A stretch of 15,954 nucleotides of DNA from VGWG01 sp964580075 (lineage in GTDB: Bacteria; Verrucomicrobiota; Kiritimatiellia; RFP12; JAAYNR01): positions 1 through 15,954 of the forward strand of contig CAZOJL010000078.1 of NCBI GenBank assembly GCA_964580075.1. The letters are read 5' to 3'. Shown piece after piece: positions 1 to 9,667 of the stretch. The translations under genes were made by a program, and so were the position numbers. The notes beneath the pieces were generated by a model that made no database searches, was not told the origin of the DNA, and saw only the letters and a program-made list of their open reading frames with translations. Every line of letters starts with the position of its first letter. The first letter of the stretch is position 1.

Positions 1-38
1 CTTTCGCTATGCTGTGTCATTCTTTGAACGAGGCGCCT

Positions 39-3179
<3,141 letters not shown>

Positions 3180-3189
3180 AGGGGGACGC

Positions 3190-4875
3190 GTGTTGACCGA
3201 ATGGTTCTGGACCTTCCTGGATACGCTTCGAGAAAACACCTGCCTGCAGGGGTTGGTGGCGGCCGGCGGCACGTGGCTGTTTGAAGATGGCGTCAGCATC
3301 GGCTGCGCCATGCTGGCCGCGTCCCGTGACATGCACTGGCAGGTGGTTCTGGCGGCCCTGACGGGCGGTATCGCTTCGGGTGACCTCGCGCTCTATCTCA
3401 CGGGTCTGTTTGCCTCCCGGCAGGTCTTCAAACGCCGCTGGATCAGCCGCAGCCGCCTGTTGTGGGCCGAGGAGTATTTCAGCGGGCACATGGTCAAGGC
3501 CATCTTCATGGCGCGGTTTCTGCCGGGAACGCGGACCGTTACCTTCGTGGCGGCCGGGCTTCTGGGCGCGCCGTTCTGGCGGTTCGTCCTGCTGGCCGTG
3601 CTGGCCTCGTTCACGCAGACGGCCGTGTACCTGATCCTGGCGATGACGATTGGATCGGCCGTGCTGCCCTATCTGGGTAATCTCGGGCTGCGGGTGGGTG
3701 TGGTGGCTGTGGTCTTGGGGGGCGTGGTGGCGCTCAACGTGGTGATCGCCCGGCGCCAGCGGGTGAAGGAGGAGACCGCCGTTCCCGAGGCCGATGCGCT
3801 GGCCGAACACGAGACGCCCACGACCGTCTTCGAATTCTGGCCGATCTGGGTGTTCTATTTTCCCGTGCTCTTCTACATCGTCTATCTGGCGATCCGGTTC
3901 CGCGGGTTGCGTGTGACCATGGCCAGCAATCCGTGTATGTACGCCTCGGGGCTGGTACGGGAGTCGAAGCAGCAGATCTATGCGATCTTCCCGCCGGATG
4001 TCGCCGACCGGTGGGTCGGTCGGGTGGCGATTTCGCCGCCGAGTACCCCCCAGCAGAGCGCCGGGGAACGACTGGAACGGGCGCGCGAGGTGCTGGCCGA
4101 GCGAGGTATCGGCTTCCCGCTGGTGGCCAAGCCCGACGTCGGCCAACGCGGCGTCGGCGTCAAGCGGATCTGCAGCGAGGCGGAATTGCTGGCCTATTTC
4201 CGGACCTTTCCCAAGGAGCATGCCGTGATCATGCAAACGCTGATCACCCGGCCGCACGAGGCGGGGGTTCTCTATGCGCGCAAGCCCGGCGACGCGCATG
4301 GCCGGGTCGTCTCGCTGGGGCTCAAGGCCTTCCCGGTCGTCACCGGAGACGGCACCCATTCCCTCCGGCATTTGATATTGGCCGACAACCGCTGCCGCAA
4401 GCTGGCGCATGTCTATTTCGCCAAGCATCAGGCCACGCTCGACGACATCCTGCCCGCAGGCAAGGTGCGGCAGCTCAACTTCGCCGGCAATCACGCGCAA
4501 GGCACGGTCTTTATCAACGGAAACCACGCGATCACGCCTGAAATGTCCGAGGTGTTTGATGGCATCGGGCGGTCGCTCGGCGAATTTTATTATGGCCGGT
4601 TCGACGTCAAGTACGACTCGCTTGAGCAACTGCAGCGGGGAGAGGCATTCACCATCATCGAGGTCAACGGCGCCGGTGCCGAGCCGATCCACATGTGGGA
4701 CGGCCGGATGTCCCTGCGGGGCGCTTACCAGGCCGTGTTGTGGCAGCATCGACACCTGTACGAGGTCGGCGCAATGAATGTCCGGCGTGGGTTCCCGACC
4801 CTCACCCCCTGGCAGGTGATCCGCGATTATTGGTACGTCAACCGCCTCGTGAGGCGTTATCCGGGGGCGGATTAG
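3190..4875 (+). CDS. VTT/DedA-like membrane domain fused to an ATP-grasp ligase domain
   Basis: The protein has about 561 residues. The N-terminal third (about 20-200) is a polytopic membrane domain of the VTT/SNARE-associated (DedA-like) type, with an FEDGVSIG-like entry, an ARFLPGTRTVTFVAAGLLG signature and several hydrophobic helices. A linker leads to another hydrophobic segment (about 218-240) after FEFWP at 214-218. The C-terminal half is ATP-grasp-like: FPLVAKPD at 309-316 with the probable ATP-contacting Lys314, a glycine-rich QRGVGV stretch after it, and IIEVNG at 489-494 with Glu491 and Asn493 as probable Mg2+ ligands. ATP-grasp enzymes join a carboxylate to an amine or thiol through an acyl phosphate, and VTT proteins handle lipids, so an envelope ligase is a reasonable guess; the substrate is unknown. 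The start is GTG at 3190 or TTG at 3193, both behind AAGGGGG at 3179-3185. The gene lies 10 bases after ileS, so it is probably co-transcribed. Confidence 0.85.
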   Translation: MLTEWFWTFLDTLRENTCLQGLVAAGGTWLFEDGVSIGCAMLAASRDMHWQVVLAALTGGIASGDLALYLTGLFASRQVFKRRWISRSRLLWAEEYFSGHMVKAIFMARFLPGTRTVTFVAAGLLGAPFWRFVLLAVLASFTQTAVYLILAMTIGSAVLPYLGNLGLRVGVVAVVLGGVVALNVVIARRQRVKEETAVPEADALAEHETPTTVFEFWPIWVFYFPVLFYIVYLAIRFRGLRVTMASNPCMYASGLVRESKQQIYAIFPPDVADRWVGRVAISPPSTPQQSAGERLERAREVLAERGIGFPLVAKPDVGQRGVGVKRICSEAELLAYFRTFPKEHAVIMQTLITRPHEAGVLYARKPGDAHGRVVSLGLKAFPVVTGDGTHSLRHLILADNRCRKLAHVYFAKHQATLDDILPAGKVRQLNFAGNHAQGTVFINGNHAITPEMSEVFDGIGRSLGEFYYGRFDVKYDSLEQLQRGEAFTIIEVNGAGAEPIHMWDGRMSLRGAYQAVLWQHRHLYEVGAMNVRRGFPTLTPWQVIRDYWYVNRLVRRYPGAD

Positions 4876-4884
4876 GCTGCCGGA

Positions 4885-5871
4885 ATGCCTGACGGGGCGG
4901 AAGCGACCGGATGCGCGGGAGGGCTGGCGGATAACGGAGAGAGGGCACAAACGCCAATGGCGCAGTGTACGGAACCGAGTGAAAATGACGGCTGCAACGC
5001 GGCGGATGGGTTCTTCGACCGCCGGTTTGACCGGTTGGCGCGGCTGGTGGGGGAGGATCGCCTCCGTCGGCTGCAGCGGGCGCACGTCATGGTGGTGGGC
5101 GTGGGCGGCGTCGGTTCATGGGCTGCCGAAAGCCTGGCGCGTTCCGGCATCGGGACGATCTCACTGGTGGATTTCGATGATGTCTGCATCACCAATTTCA
5201 ACCGGCAGTTGCACGCGCTGGAGGGGCGCATCGGGCAGCCCAAGGCGGACGTGATGGCCGAACGGCTGCGGCAGATCAATCCGGAGGCCGTGGTGCGGGT
5301 GGAGGCCTGCTTCTACAGCGAAGCCAACGCCGATCGGCTCCTGGCCACCGCGCCCGATTTCGTGGTGGATGCCATTGACAGTGTGTCTTCCAAGTGCCAT
5401 CTGCTGGCCACCTGCCATGCGCGCGGCATCCGCGTGGTGTGCGCCACCGGTTCGGCGGGACGCATGGACCCGGTTCCAATCACGGTGGACGACCTGTCGC
5501 GGACAGACGTGGACCCGCTCGCGCGCGCCGTGCGCCGCATCCTGCGCCGGGATTACGGCTTTCCGCGCGAAGGCGACGGGACGTTTGGCATACCGGCGGT
5601 GTTTTCGCGCGAGGAGCCCATCCCTCCGCAGGAACTGCCGAGCGACTGCGGCAGCGCGCGGCGTTGTTTCTGCGCCAGCCGGAACGGCGCGTCCTTCAAT
5701 TGCGACGACCGGAACGTCATTCTGGGCTCAGCCGCCTTTGTCACCGGCGCCTTTGGCCTGCATTGCGCGGCGGTGGTGGTCCGCAGGTTGTTGGAGGCGA
5801 CCGAGCCTCCGGATTCTATTCGATCACAACGTCCGGAAATGCCGCCAGCAGTGTCGCCTCCGCCCGTTTGA
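4885..5871 (+). CDS. tcdA: TcdA-like tRNA threonylcarbamoyladenosine dehydratase (E1-like ThiF family)
   Basis: E1-like enzyme expected to adenylate the side-chain carboxylate of t6A37 in tRNA and cyclise it to ct6A. The Rossmann ATP site is GVGGVG at residues 72-77, followed by GSWAAESLARSGIG, LVDFDDVCITNFNRQ and VVDAIDSVSSK, which closely follow E. coli TcdA. The LGSAAFVTGAFG segment near the end is also conserved. At 328 residues it is longer than E. coli TcdA (268). The extra length lies in a low-complexity N-terminus and a C-terminal tail. An alternative ATG at 4957, after GGAGAGAGGG at 4936-4945, would give 304 residues. Cysteines 255, 261, 263 and 273 lie just before the last conserved block and may bind metal; this is an inference. 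The gene begins 9 bases after the ATP-grasp gene, so it is likely the last gene of that operon. Its last 56 bases overlap the convergent gene. Confidence 0.9.
   Translation: MPDGAEATGCAGGLADNGERAQTPMAQCTEPSENDGCNAADGFFDRRFDRLARLVGEDRLRRLQRAHVMVVGVGGVGSWAAESLARSGIGTISLVDFDDVCITNFNRQLHALEGRIGQPKADVMAERLRQINPEAVVRVEACFYSEANADRLLATAPDFVVDAIDSVSSKCHLLATCHARGIRVVCATGSAGRMDPVPITVDDLSRTDVDPLARAVRRILRRDYGFPREGDGTFGIPAVFSREEPIPPQELPSDCGSARRCFCASRNGASFNCDDRNVILGSAAFVTGAFGLHCAAVVVRRLLEATEPPDSIRSQRPEMPPAVSPPPV
5793..5810 (-). terminator. Possible terminator hairpin inside the 3' end of tcdA
   Basis: GGAGGC (5793-5798) and GCCTCC (5805-5810) form a perfect 6-bp stem with a 6-base loop. It lies 5 bases beyond the stop codon (5816-5818) of the minus-strand gene and inside the tcdA coding sequence. 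No U-run follows on either strand, so an intrinsic terminator is only a possibility. Confidence 0.3.
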
Positions 5872-6793
5872 TGGCGTCACGCGCGTCGCGGGCGCCGGTG
5901 CCGGTCCCGGAAGCCTTCATGTAGTCGCGCACCGCCTCCTGATAGGCCTTGATGGCGTTGGTCTGGGCGGCCGTCAATCCGGCATGCGCGGCCAGTGGGG
6001 CGGTGTCGAGCAGTACCACGGCCGCAGGATCGGCCGGGCGCGGCGGCGTGTCCGGCGCTTCAACTCCGTTTGCGCCCGCGCCGGCCGCGGGAATCCCCCG
6101 GGGAAAGGCCGCGCGTAATCCGTTCTCGGCACGGGTCAGGGCCTGTCGCAATGCGGTCTCCTGAACCTTGCGTGCGCGCAGTGCGTCGAGCATCTCCCCC
6201 CGGCCCTTGCCTTTGGCCTGATCCATGGCCGCGACCATTTTCGTGCTCTCCCTCACAAACGCGTCGTATGGCGCGCGCTGCGCCAGGTAGAGCTTGACGG
6301 CCGCCATCTGCGCCGGTGTCAGGTCCAGGCGCGCGGACAAGTGGGTGACGTCGAGCATGGGTTGGGGCTTCGGGGGCTCCGGCAGACCGCCGGCCGCTGC
6401 CGCCGACGGCTCCTCCCGGGCCACCAGACGCTGCACCTGCATGCCATAGACCGTCTCTTCCTGCGCCCCCGGGCCGTCCTTGATAATGGAGAACTTTGCC
6501 TGTTTGTAGCCGAGCAGCTTCACGTCCAGCGTGCGTGACCCCTGTTCGAGCACCCCCTCGCGAGGAGGCGTGAGCGTGAGGGCTTCGACGGTCATGCGCG
6601 GCTCTACTACCGCCGTGCCGTCGGCGCGGTTGAAATGAAACATGTTCTTCTCGTAACGCATGAACGTGCCGTCGTAAGTCTGGGTGCGCGTAACCAGCGT
6701 GTCGGCCGTTGCGACGGTGGCGGCGAGCGGAAGCCCCACGGCCAGTATCCGCAATAGGACTGCTGACAGAGAGCCGCGATCATCAGCACTCAT
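5816..6793 (-). CDS. Secreted protein of unknown function with signal peptide
   Basis: The predicted protein has 325 residues. I do not recognise a named family. Residues 1-30 look like a signal peptide: a short charged start, a hydrophobic core (LLRILAVGLPLAATV) and a likely cleavage site near ATADT. The next 65 residues are predicted beta-rich (TYDGTFMRYEKNMFHF, then VEPRMTVEALTL), resembling small beta-barrel segments seen in secreted PVC proteins. From about 145 on there are two helical stretches, each introduced by a similar sequence: HLSARLDLTPAQMAAVKLYL and HAGLTAAQTNAIKAYQE. This suggests an internal duplication of a helical hairpin, separated by a proline/alanine-rich linker. The ATG is well supported by AGAGGAGAGG 4 bases upstream. 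The gene is convergent with and overlaps tcdA, and divergent from the toxin-antitoxin pair, so it is probably monocistronic. Function unknown; a periplasmic or envelope location is inferred. Confidence 0.8.
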   Translation of the reverse strand: MSADDRGSLSAVLLRILAVGLPLAATVATADTLVTRTQTYDGTFMRYEKNMFHFNRADGTAVVEPRMTVEALTLTPPREGVLEQGSRTLDVKLLGYKQAKFSIIKDGPGAQEETVYGMQVQRLVAREEPSAAAAGGLPEPPKPQPMLDVTHLSARLDLTPAQMAAVKLYLAQRAPYDAFVRESTKMVAAMDQAKGKGRGEMLDALRARKVQETALRQALTRAENGLRAAFPRGIPAAGAGANGVEAPDTPPRPADPAAVVLLDTAPLAAHAGLTAAQTNAIKAYQEAVRDYMKASGTGTGARDARDAIKRAEATLLAAFPDVVIE

Positions 6794-6855
6794 TGTGCCT
6801 CTCCTCTATTTCATAAATCGGTTTCACAAGCGCCACGAGAACACGGTGAACGTAG

Positions 6856-6888
6856 CAGGAACCGCGCTTCGACGCAAGCGCGGTCCTG
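6856..6888. other. Strong hairpin in the divergent intergenic region
   Basis: Arms CAGGAACCGCGCTT (6856-6869) and AAGCGCGGTCCTG (6876-6888) pair over 13 bp with one bulged A, closing a 6-base loop. No T-run follows on either strand, so a simple intrinsic terminator is unlikely. The hairpin lies between the start of the minus-strand gene and the promoter of the toxin-antitoxin pair. It could be a 5' leader structure, an insulating element or a protein-binding palindrome. Confidence 0.5.
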
Positions 6889-6915
6889 TGTAGGGCGAAT
6901 CACACCCATTGTTGT

Positions 6916-6955
6916 CGCTTCGCGGTTTGACTTCCGCGAGCGAATCGTCTAATGT
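6916..6955 (+). promoter_or_regulatory. Candidate promoter with overlapping operator palindrome for the toxin-antitoxin operon
   Basis: TTGACT (6927-6932) and TAATGT (6950-6955) are separated by 17 bases, a sigma70-like arrangement ending 25 bases before the antitoxin ATG. The -35 box sits inside an interrupted palindrome: CGCTTCGCGG (6916-6925) and CCGCGAGCG (6934-6942), complementary except for one extra T. Toxin-antitoxin operons are commonly autorepressed by binding to palindromes that overlap the promoter, so this is a good operator candidate. It is not proven. Confidence 0.5.
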
Positions 6956-6980
6956 GGTATGCGAAGAAAGGGGGGAGACC

Positions 6981-7247
6981 ATGAGCGTTCTGAAAGCCAC
7001 ATTCCACGGAGGCGTCTTCGTCCCTGAAACGCGCCCCCGCATCGCTGACGGTAGAACCGTCTTGCTCTCCGTCCGTGTCTGCCCCGTCGAACCTGACGGA
7101 TGCAATCCAAGCCCAAGCGGCGATCCGTATTTTTTGAACCGAAGCAACGTGGATGCCATCCGCATGTCGGCGGAGCAGGCGCGAAAGGGTAAAACGGTGC
7201 CCCTGGACGAGGATAGGGATTTGAAGGACATATTCGGAAGCCTGTGA
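6981..7247 (+). CDS. Antitoxin of a YoeB-type pair (AF2212/DUF104-like N-terminus)
   Basis: The protein has 88 residues. The ATG at 6981 follows an AAAGGGGGGAG ribosome site and fits the downstream start better than more upstream in-frame codons. The N-terminal part (LKATFHGGVFVPETRP, then GRTVLLSVRV) resembles the short beta-rich AF2212-like/DUF104 antitoxin domain. The C-terminal part (GDPYFLNRSNVDAIRMS, then QARKGKTV) resembles the toxin-binding tails of antitoxins paired with YoeB. It is not a recognisable Phd/YefM protein at its N-terminus. Its stop codon TGA shares its last base with the toxin ATG, so the two are translationally coupled. The expected role is to bind and inactivate the YoeB-like RNase and to repress its own promoter. 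The family assignment is from pattern recognition only. Confidence 0.75.
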   Translation: MSVLKATFHGGVFVPETRPRIADGRTVLLSVRVCPVEPDGCNPSPSGDPYFLNRSNVDAIRMSAEQARKGKTVPLDEDRDLKDIFGSL

Positions 7248-7519
7248 TGTATACCATCCTCTTCACCGAGGCTGCCAAACGAGACGTCTTGGCGCATCAG
7301 GCAAGCGGTAATCTTTCGTTGCTGCGCAAGATCAACGCCTTGTTGGGGGAATTGCGGGAGCACCCGCGCACAGGAACAGGGAAGCCGGAACGATTGCGAG
7401 GCGATCTGTCGGGGCTTTGGTCGCGGAGGATCAATCGGGAGCACCGGTTGGTCTATTCCATTCATGACGCCGTGGTTACCGTCGAAGTGATATCGGCAAG
7501 AAGCCATTACGGCGGCTGA
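7247..7519 (+). CDS. yoeB: YoeB/Txe-family mRNA interferase toxin
   Basis: The product is a 90-residue RelE/ParE-superfamily ribonuclease expected to cleave mRNA in the ribosomal A site. It aligns with E. coli YoeB over its whole length, most clearly at KINALLGELREHP, GTGKPERLRGDLSG, LWSRRINREHRLVYS and the C-terminal HY. The E. coli catalytic residues Glu46, Arg65, His83 and Tyr84 correspond to Glu48, Arg67, His87 and Tyr88 here, so the active site looks intact. Two glycines extend past the normally terminal Tyr. The ATG at 7247 overlaps the antitoxin stop by one base (TGATG); a GTG at 7244 is possible but less likely. No gene lies directly downstream. Confidence 0.93.
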   Translation: MYTILFTEAAKRDVLAHQASGNLSLLRKINALLGELREHPRTGTGKPERLRGDLSGLWSRRINREHRLVYSIHDAVVTVEVISARSHYGG

Positions 7520-7620
7520 CCGGGGCTCTTCCTGTCCACTGCCACCCAGGCTGCGGAGAAGCCGTCGGATTAGCCTAGAGCCGGCACGCTTCGTGTTGAA
7601 TCCGAAATCCGGCCACAGAT

Positions 7621-7662
7621 TCCCTGTCCCCGTTCGGCCATTTTGAGAGAGCGGGGCAGGGA
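7621..7662. repeat. Imperfect inverted repeat
   Basis: TCCCTGTCCCCG (7621-7632) and CGGGGCAGGGA (7652-7662) are complementary with one bulged base, around a 19-base loop. No T-run follows. The repeat interleaves with the GCCATTTTG/CAAATGGC pair (7637-7688), so two alternative pairings are possible. Confidence 0.45.
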
Positions 7663-7746
7663 AGTCAACACCTTTTCGCCCAAATGGCGGCAGAGCACCA
7701 GACGAGCGAAGGTCACCGTCCGGCGGCTGGGGGTGTCGGCGGCCCG

Positions 7747-7764
7747 GCCCGGCGGGCGCCGGGC
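7747..7764. repeat. GC-rich perfect hairpin
   Basis: GCCCGGC (7747-7753) and GCCGGGC (7758-7764) flank a 4-base GGGC loop, followed by TTCTCC on the plus strand. This could be a weak terminator for the toxin-antitoxin transcript, but it lies 227 bases past the toxin stop. Confidence 0.3.
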
Positions 7765-7826
7765 TTCTCCCGCGCCAGTGCGGCTGCTTCATAGGTCCGC
7801 ACCAGATGGGGGCAGAGGAGGCAGGG

Positions 7827-7872
7827 GCATCCAAGGGACAGGCATCCAAGGGACACAAGCATCCAAGGGACA
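7827..7872. repeat. Three-copy 14-base tandem repeat
   Basis: GCATCCAAGGGACA occurs exactly at 7827-7840, 7842-7855 and 7859-7872, with spacers of 1 and 3 bases. The spacing is too short for CRISPR. It may be part of a short interspersed repeat family of this genome. Confidence 0.8.
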
Positions 7873-7932
7873 GGCAACCGATATCGCAGTAACGGGGCGG
7901 AAATGGATCAGGAAATATTTTGGGGAGGCCCC

Positions 7933-9627
7933 CTATGAGCCGAGGAGTTGCGCGGCGGCGCGGCGGCGCTTTCTGGGCGCCTGCGGACGCCTGGCGGCGC
8001 GGCGGGAGGGCTTTGGCTCGGCGGGGAGGAGCGGCGCGGTGAAGCGCTCGTAGAGGGCGAAGAGGAATTCCACGCGCTGGCGGTCGGAGGTGAAGGGCTG
8101 CGAGCGGTAACACTGGTCAACCGCGCGGTCGAGGTCGGCGTGGGCCTTCTGGCGCTTGGTGACAAACGCGTCGGGGCCGGGCGTGAGATAGGGACCGATG
8201 TTGCTCGTCTCGGTCACGGTGGCGTCGCCGTTGCCTGAGTCGTAGTCGAACAGCCTCTTGACCGGGATGTCGAACGCCGCAAAACCGATGATCACGACGT
8301 GGACGTGGGCCTTGCCGCGCGCTTCGCTCTGCCAGGGGAACGTCCGGTGCGCGAAGTGGATCTTGATGCGCCACGCGCTGAACAGAAGCCCCCAGACCAG
8401 CGGCACCTGTTCGCCCTGGGTGATCGAGTTGGTGGACACGAAACCGACCACGATACCCGAACCTTGGATGTATTCGGCGGCGCGGCAGTGCCAGCAAGTG
8501 ACGTAATCCAGATCGCCGGCATTCTTGAATCTCCCGAACACGGCGGCCATGTCGGCTTTCTGCTCGGCGGTCTGGTAATGCTTGCCGATGAAGGGCGGGT
8601 TGCCGAGCACATAGGAACACTGTTCGGGAGGGAGGATCGCTTTCCAGTCGAGCCGGAGGGCGTTGCCGAGATGGATATGGGCGGACATGCGGAGCGGCAG
8701 GCGCACGAAGTATTGGCCGAATGCCTCGGAGAGGCGGGTGTTCATCTGGTGTTCCATGAGCCACATCGCCACCTCGGCGATGCGGGCGGGCCACTCCTGG
8801 ATCTCGATGCCGGTGAAGGCGTCCACATTGATGCCGGAGAGTGACTGGACGTCGAGTTCCTGCTGGACCTCTTTGCCGAACAGGTCCTTGAGCACCTCGA
8901 TCTCCAGCAGGCGCAGTTCGCGGTAGGTGATGACGAGGAAGTTGCCGCAGCCGCACGCGGGGTCGAAGAAGCGGAGGGCACCGAGCTTCTTGTGGAACTG
9001 CCGAAGCATGGCCTTGCTGCGCCGGGCCTTCTCGAACTCCGACCGCAGGGCGTCCATGAAGAGGGCGTTGATGACCTTGAGGATGTCGCGCTCGGAGGTG
9101 TAATGCCCGCCTGTCTGGCGGCGCTCCCTGAGGTCCATCACGCCCTGGAAGAGGGAGCCGAAGACCGCAGGGGAGATATGCGACCAGTTGAAATCGGTGC
9201 AGGCGACCAGCGCGTCGCGCATGGCGCGGTTGAAATCGGCGAAGCCGAGCCGCTCTTTGAAGAGCTCGCCGTTGACGTGGGGGAAGGCGGCGAGCAGTTC
9301 GTCGAGGTTCCGCTGGCGGCGTTCGACCGGGGTGTCGAGCACTTCGAAGAGGCGGGCCAGAAGCACGCCAAGGTCGGATCCGTCCTTGGCCGTGCGGTTC
9401 TCGATGTAGAGGGTGAAGGCCTTGGGCTCGAAGAGGCCGGTGTCTTCGGCGAAGAGGCAGAAGAGGATGCGAACGAGGAAGCGCTCGAGGTCGTGGCCGG
9501 CGTAGCCGCCCTCGGCGAGGGCGTCGTGAAGAGCCCCGAGGATCTCGACGGCCTTGATGTTGATGGGGTCCTCGTCGCGCGAAAAGCGGATGGCGTTCTG
9601 GCGGATTTCGTTCCAACTGATCGGCAT
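7933..9627 (-). CDS. MmeI-like (type IIG/IIL) DNA methyltransferase with nuclease and TRD regions missing
   Basis: The protein has 564 residues; intact relatives have about 900 or more. The start is ATG at 9625-9627 (MPISWNEIRQNAIRFS, the usual family start). The MmeI-type helical spacer follows (ERFLVRILFCLFAEDTG at about 50-65, then HYTSERDILKVI). The N6-adenine methyltransferase core keeps motif I (FFDPACGCGNF, 220-230, Asp222) and motif IV (NPPF, 343-346), with STNSITQGEQV and HFAHRTFPW after it. In relatives about 150 residues of N-terminal nuclease region lie between FSR and DEDPxNI; here residue 17 runs directly into DEDPINIKA (18-26). Likewise the target-recognition domain is absent: GPDAFV (484-489) continues straight into the usual C-terminal KAHADLDRAVD (494-504). 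Both losses are in frame. The protein may still bind AdoMet but should lack cleavage and sequence recognition. The deletion sizes come from my memory of the family. Confidence 0.85.
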   Translation of the reverse strand: MPISWNEIRQNAIRFSRDEDPINIKAVEILGALHDALAEGGYAGHDLERFLVRILFCLFAEDTGLFEPKAFTLYIENRTAKDGSDLGVLLARLFEVLDTPVERRQRNLDELLAAFPHVNGELFKERLGFADFNRAMRDALVACTDFNWSHISPAVFGSLFQGVMDLRERRQTGGHYTSERDILKVINALFMDALRSEFEKARRSKAMLRQFHKKLGALRFFDPACGCGNFLVITYRELRLLEIEVLKDLFGKEVQQELDVQSLSGINVDAFTGIEIQEWPARIAEVAMWLMEHQMNTRLSEAFGQYFVRLPLRMSAHIHLGNALRLDWKAILPPEQCSYVLGNPPFIGKHYQTAEQKADMAAVFGRFKNAGDLDYVTCWHCRAAEYIQGSGIVVGFVSTNSITQGEQVPLVWGLLFSAWRIKIHFAHRTFPWQSEARGKAHVHVVIIGFAAFDIPVKRLFDYDSGNGDATVTETSNIGPYLTPGPDAFVTKRQKAHADLDRAVDQCYRSQPFTSDRQRVEFLFALYERFTAPLLPAEPKPSRRAARRPQAPRKRRRAAAQLLGS

Positions 9628-9667
9628 GCGGGGAGCCCTCTGGCTGCGCGGAGGCGCGGAATGACGG

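Larger units (their letters stand above)
7520..7932. other. Gene-free stretch with inverted and tandem repeats
   Basis: I see no convincing gene in these 413 bases; open frames here are short or GC-driven. The stretch holds an imperfect inverted repeat (7621-7662), a second pair GCCATTTTG (7637-7645) and CAAATGGC (7681-7688), a GC-rich hairpin with 7-bp arms (7747-7764), and a three-copy short repeat (7827-7872). It may be the relic of decayed or deleted mobile DNA. Confidence 0.5.

Noticed and set aside
7827..7872. Possible CRISPR array
   Set aside because: Repeats are 14 bases with spacers of only 1 and 3 bases.
7918..7935. Possible terminator GGGGAGGCCCC next to the methyltransferase stop
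   Set aside because: The stem is only 4 bp and no T-run follows in the direction of transcription.
7643..8053. 136-codon plus-strand frame covering the tandem repeat
   Set aside because: It overlaps the C-terminus of the methyltransferase gene, is Arg/Gly-rich and has no ribosome site or family resemblance.
6824..8113. 429-codon minus-strand frame spanning the toxin-antitoxin genes
   Set aside because: It crosses two well-supported genes and regulatory DNA; its translation is Pro/Arg-rich without conserved motifs.
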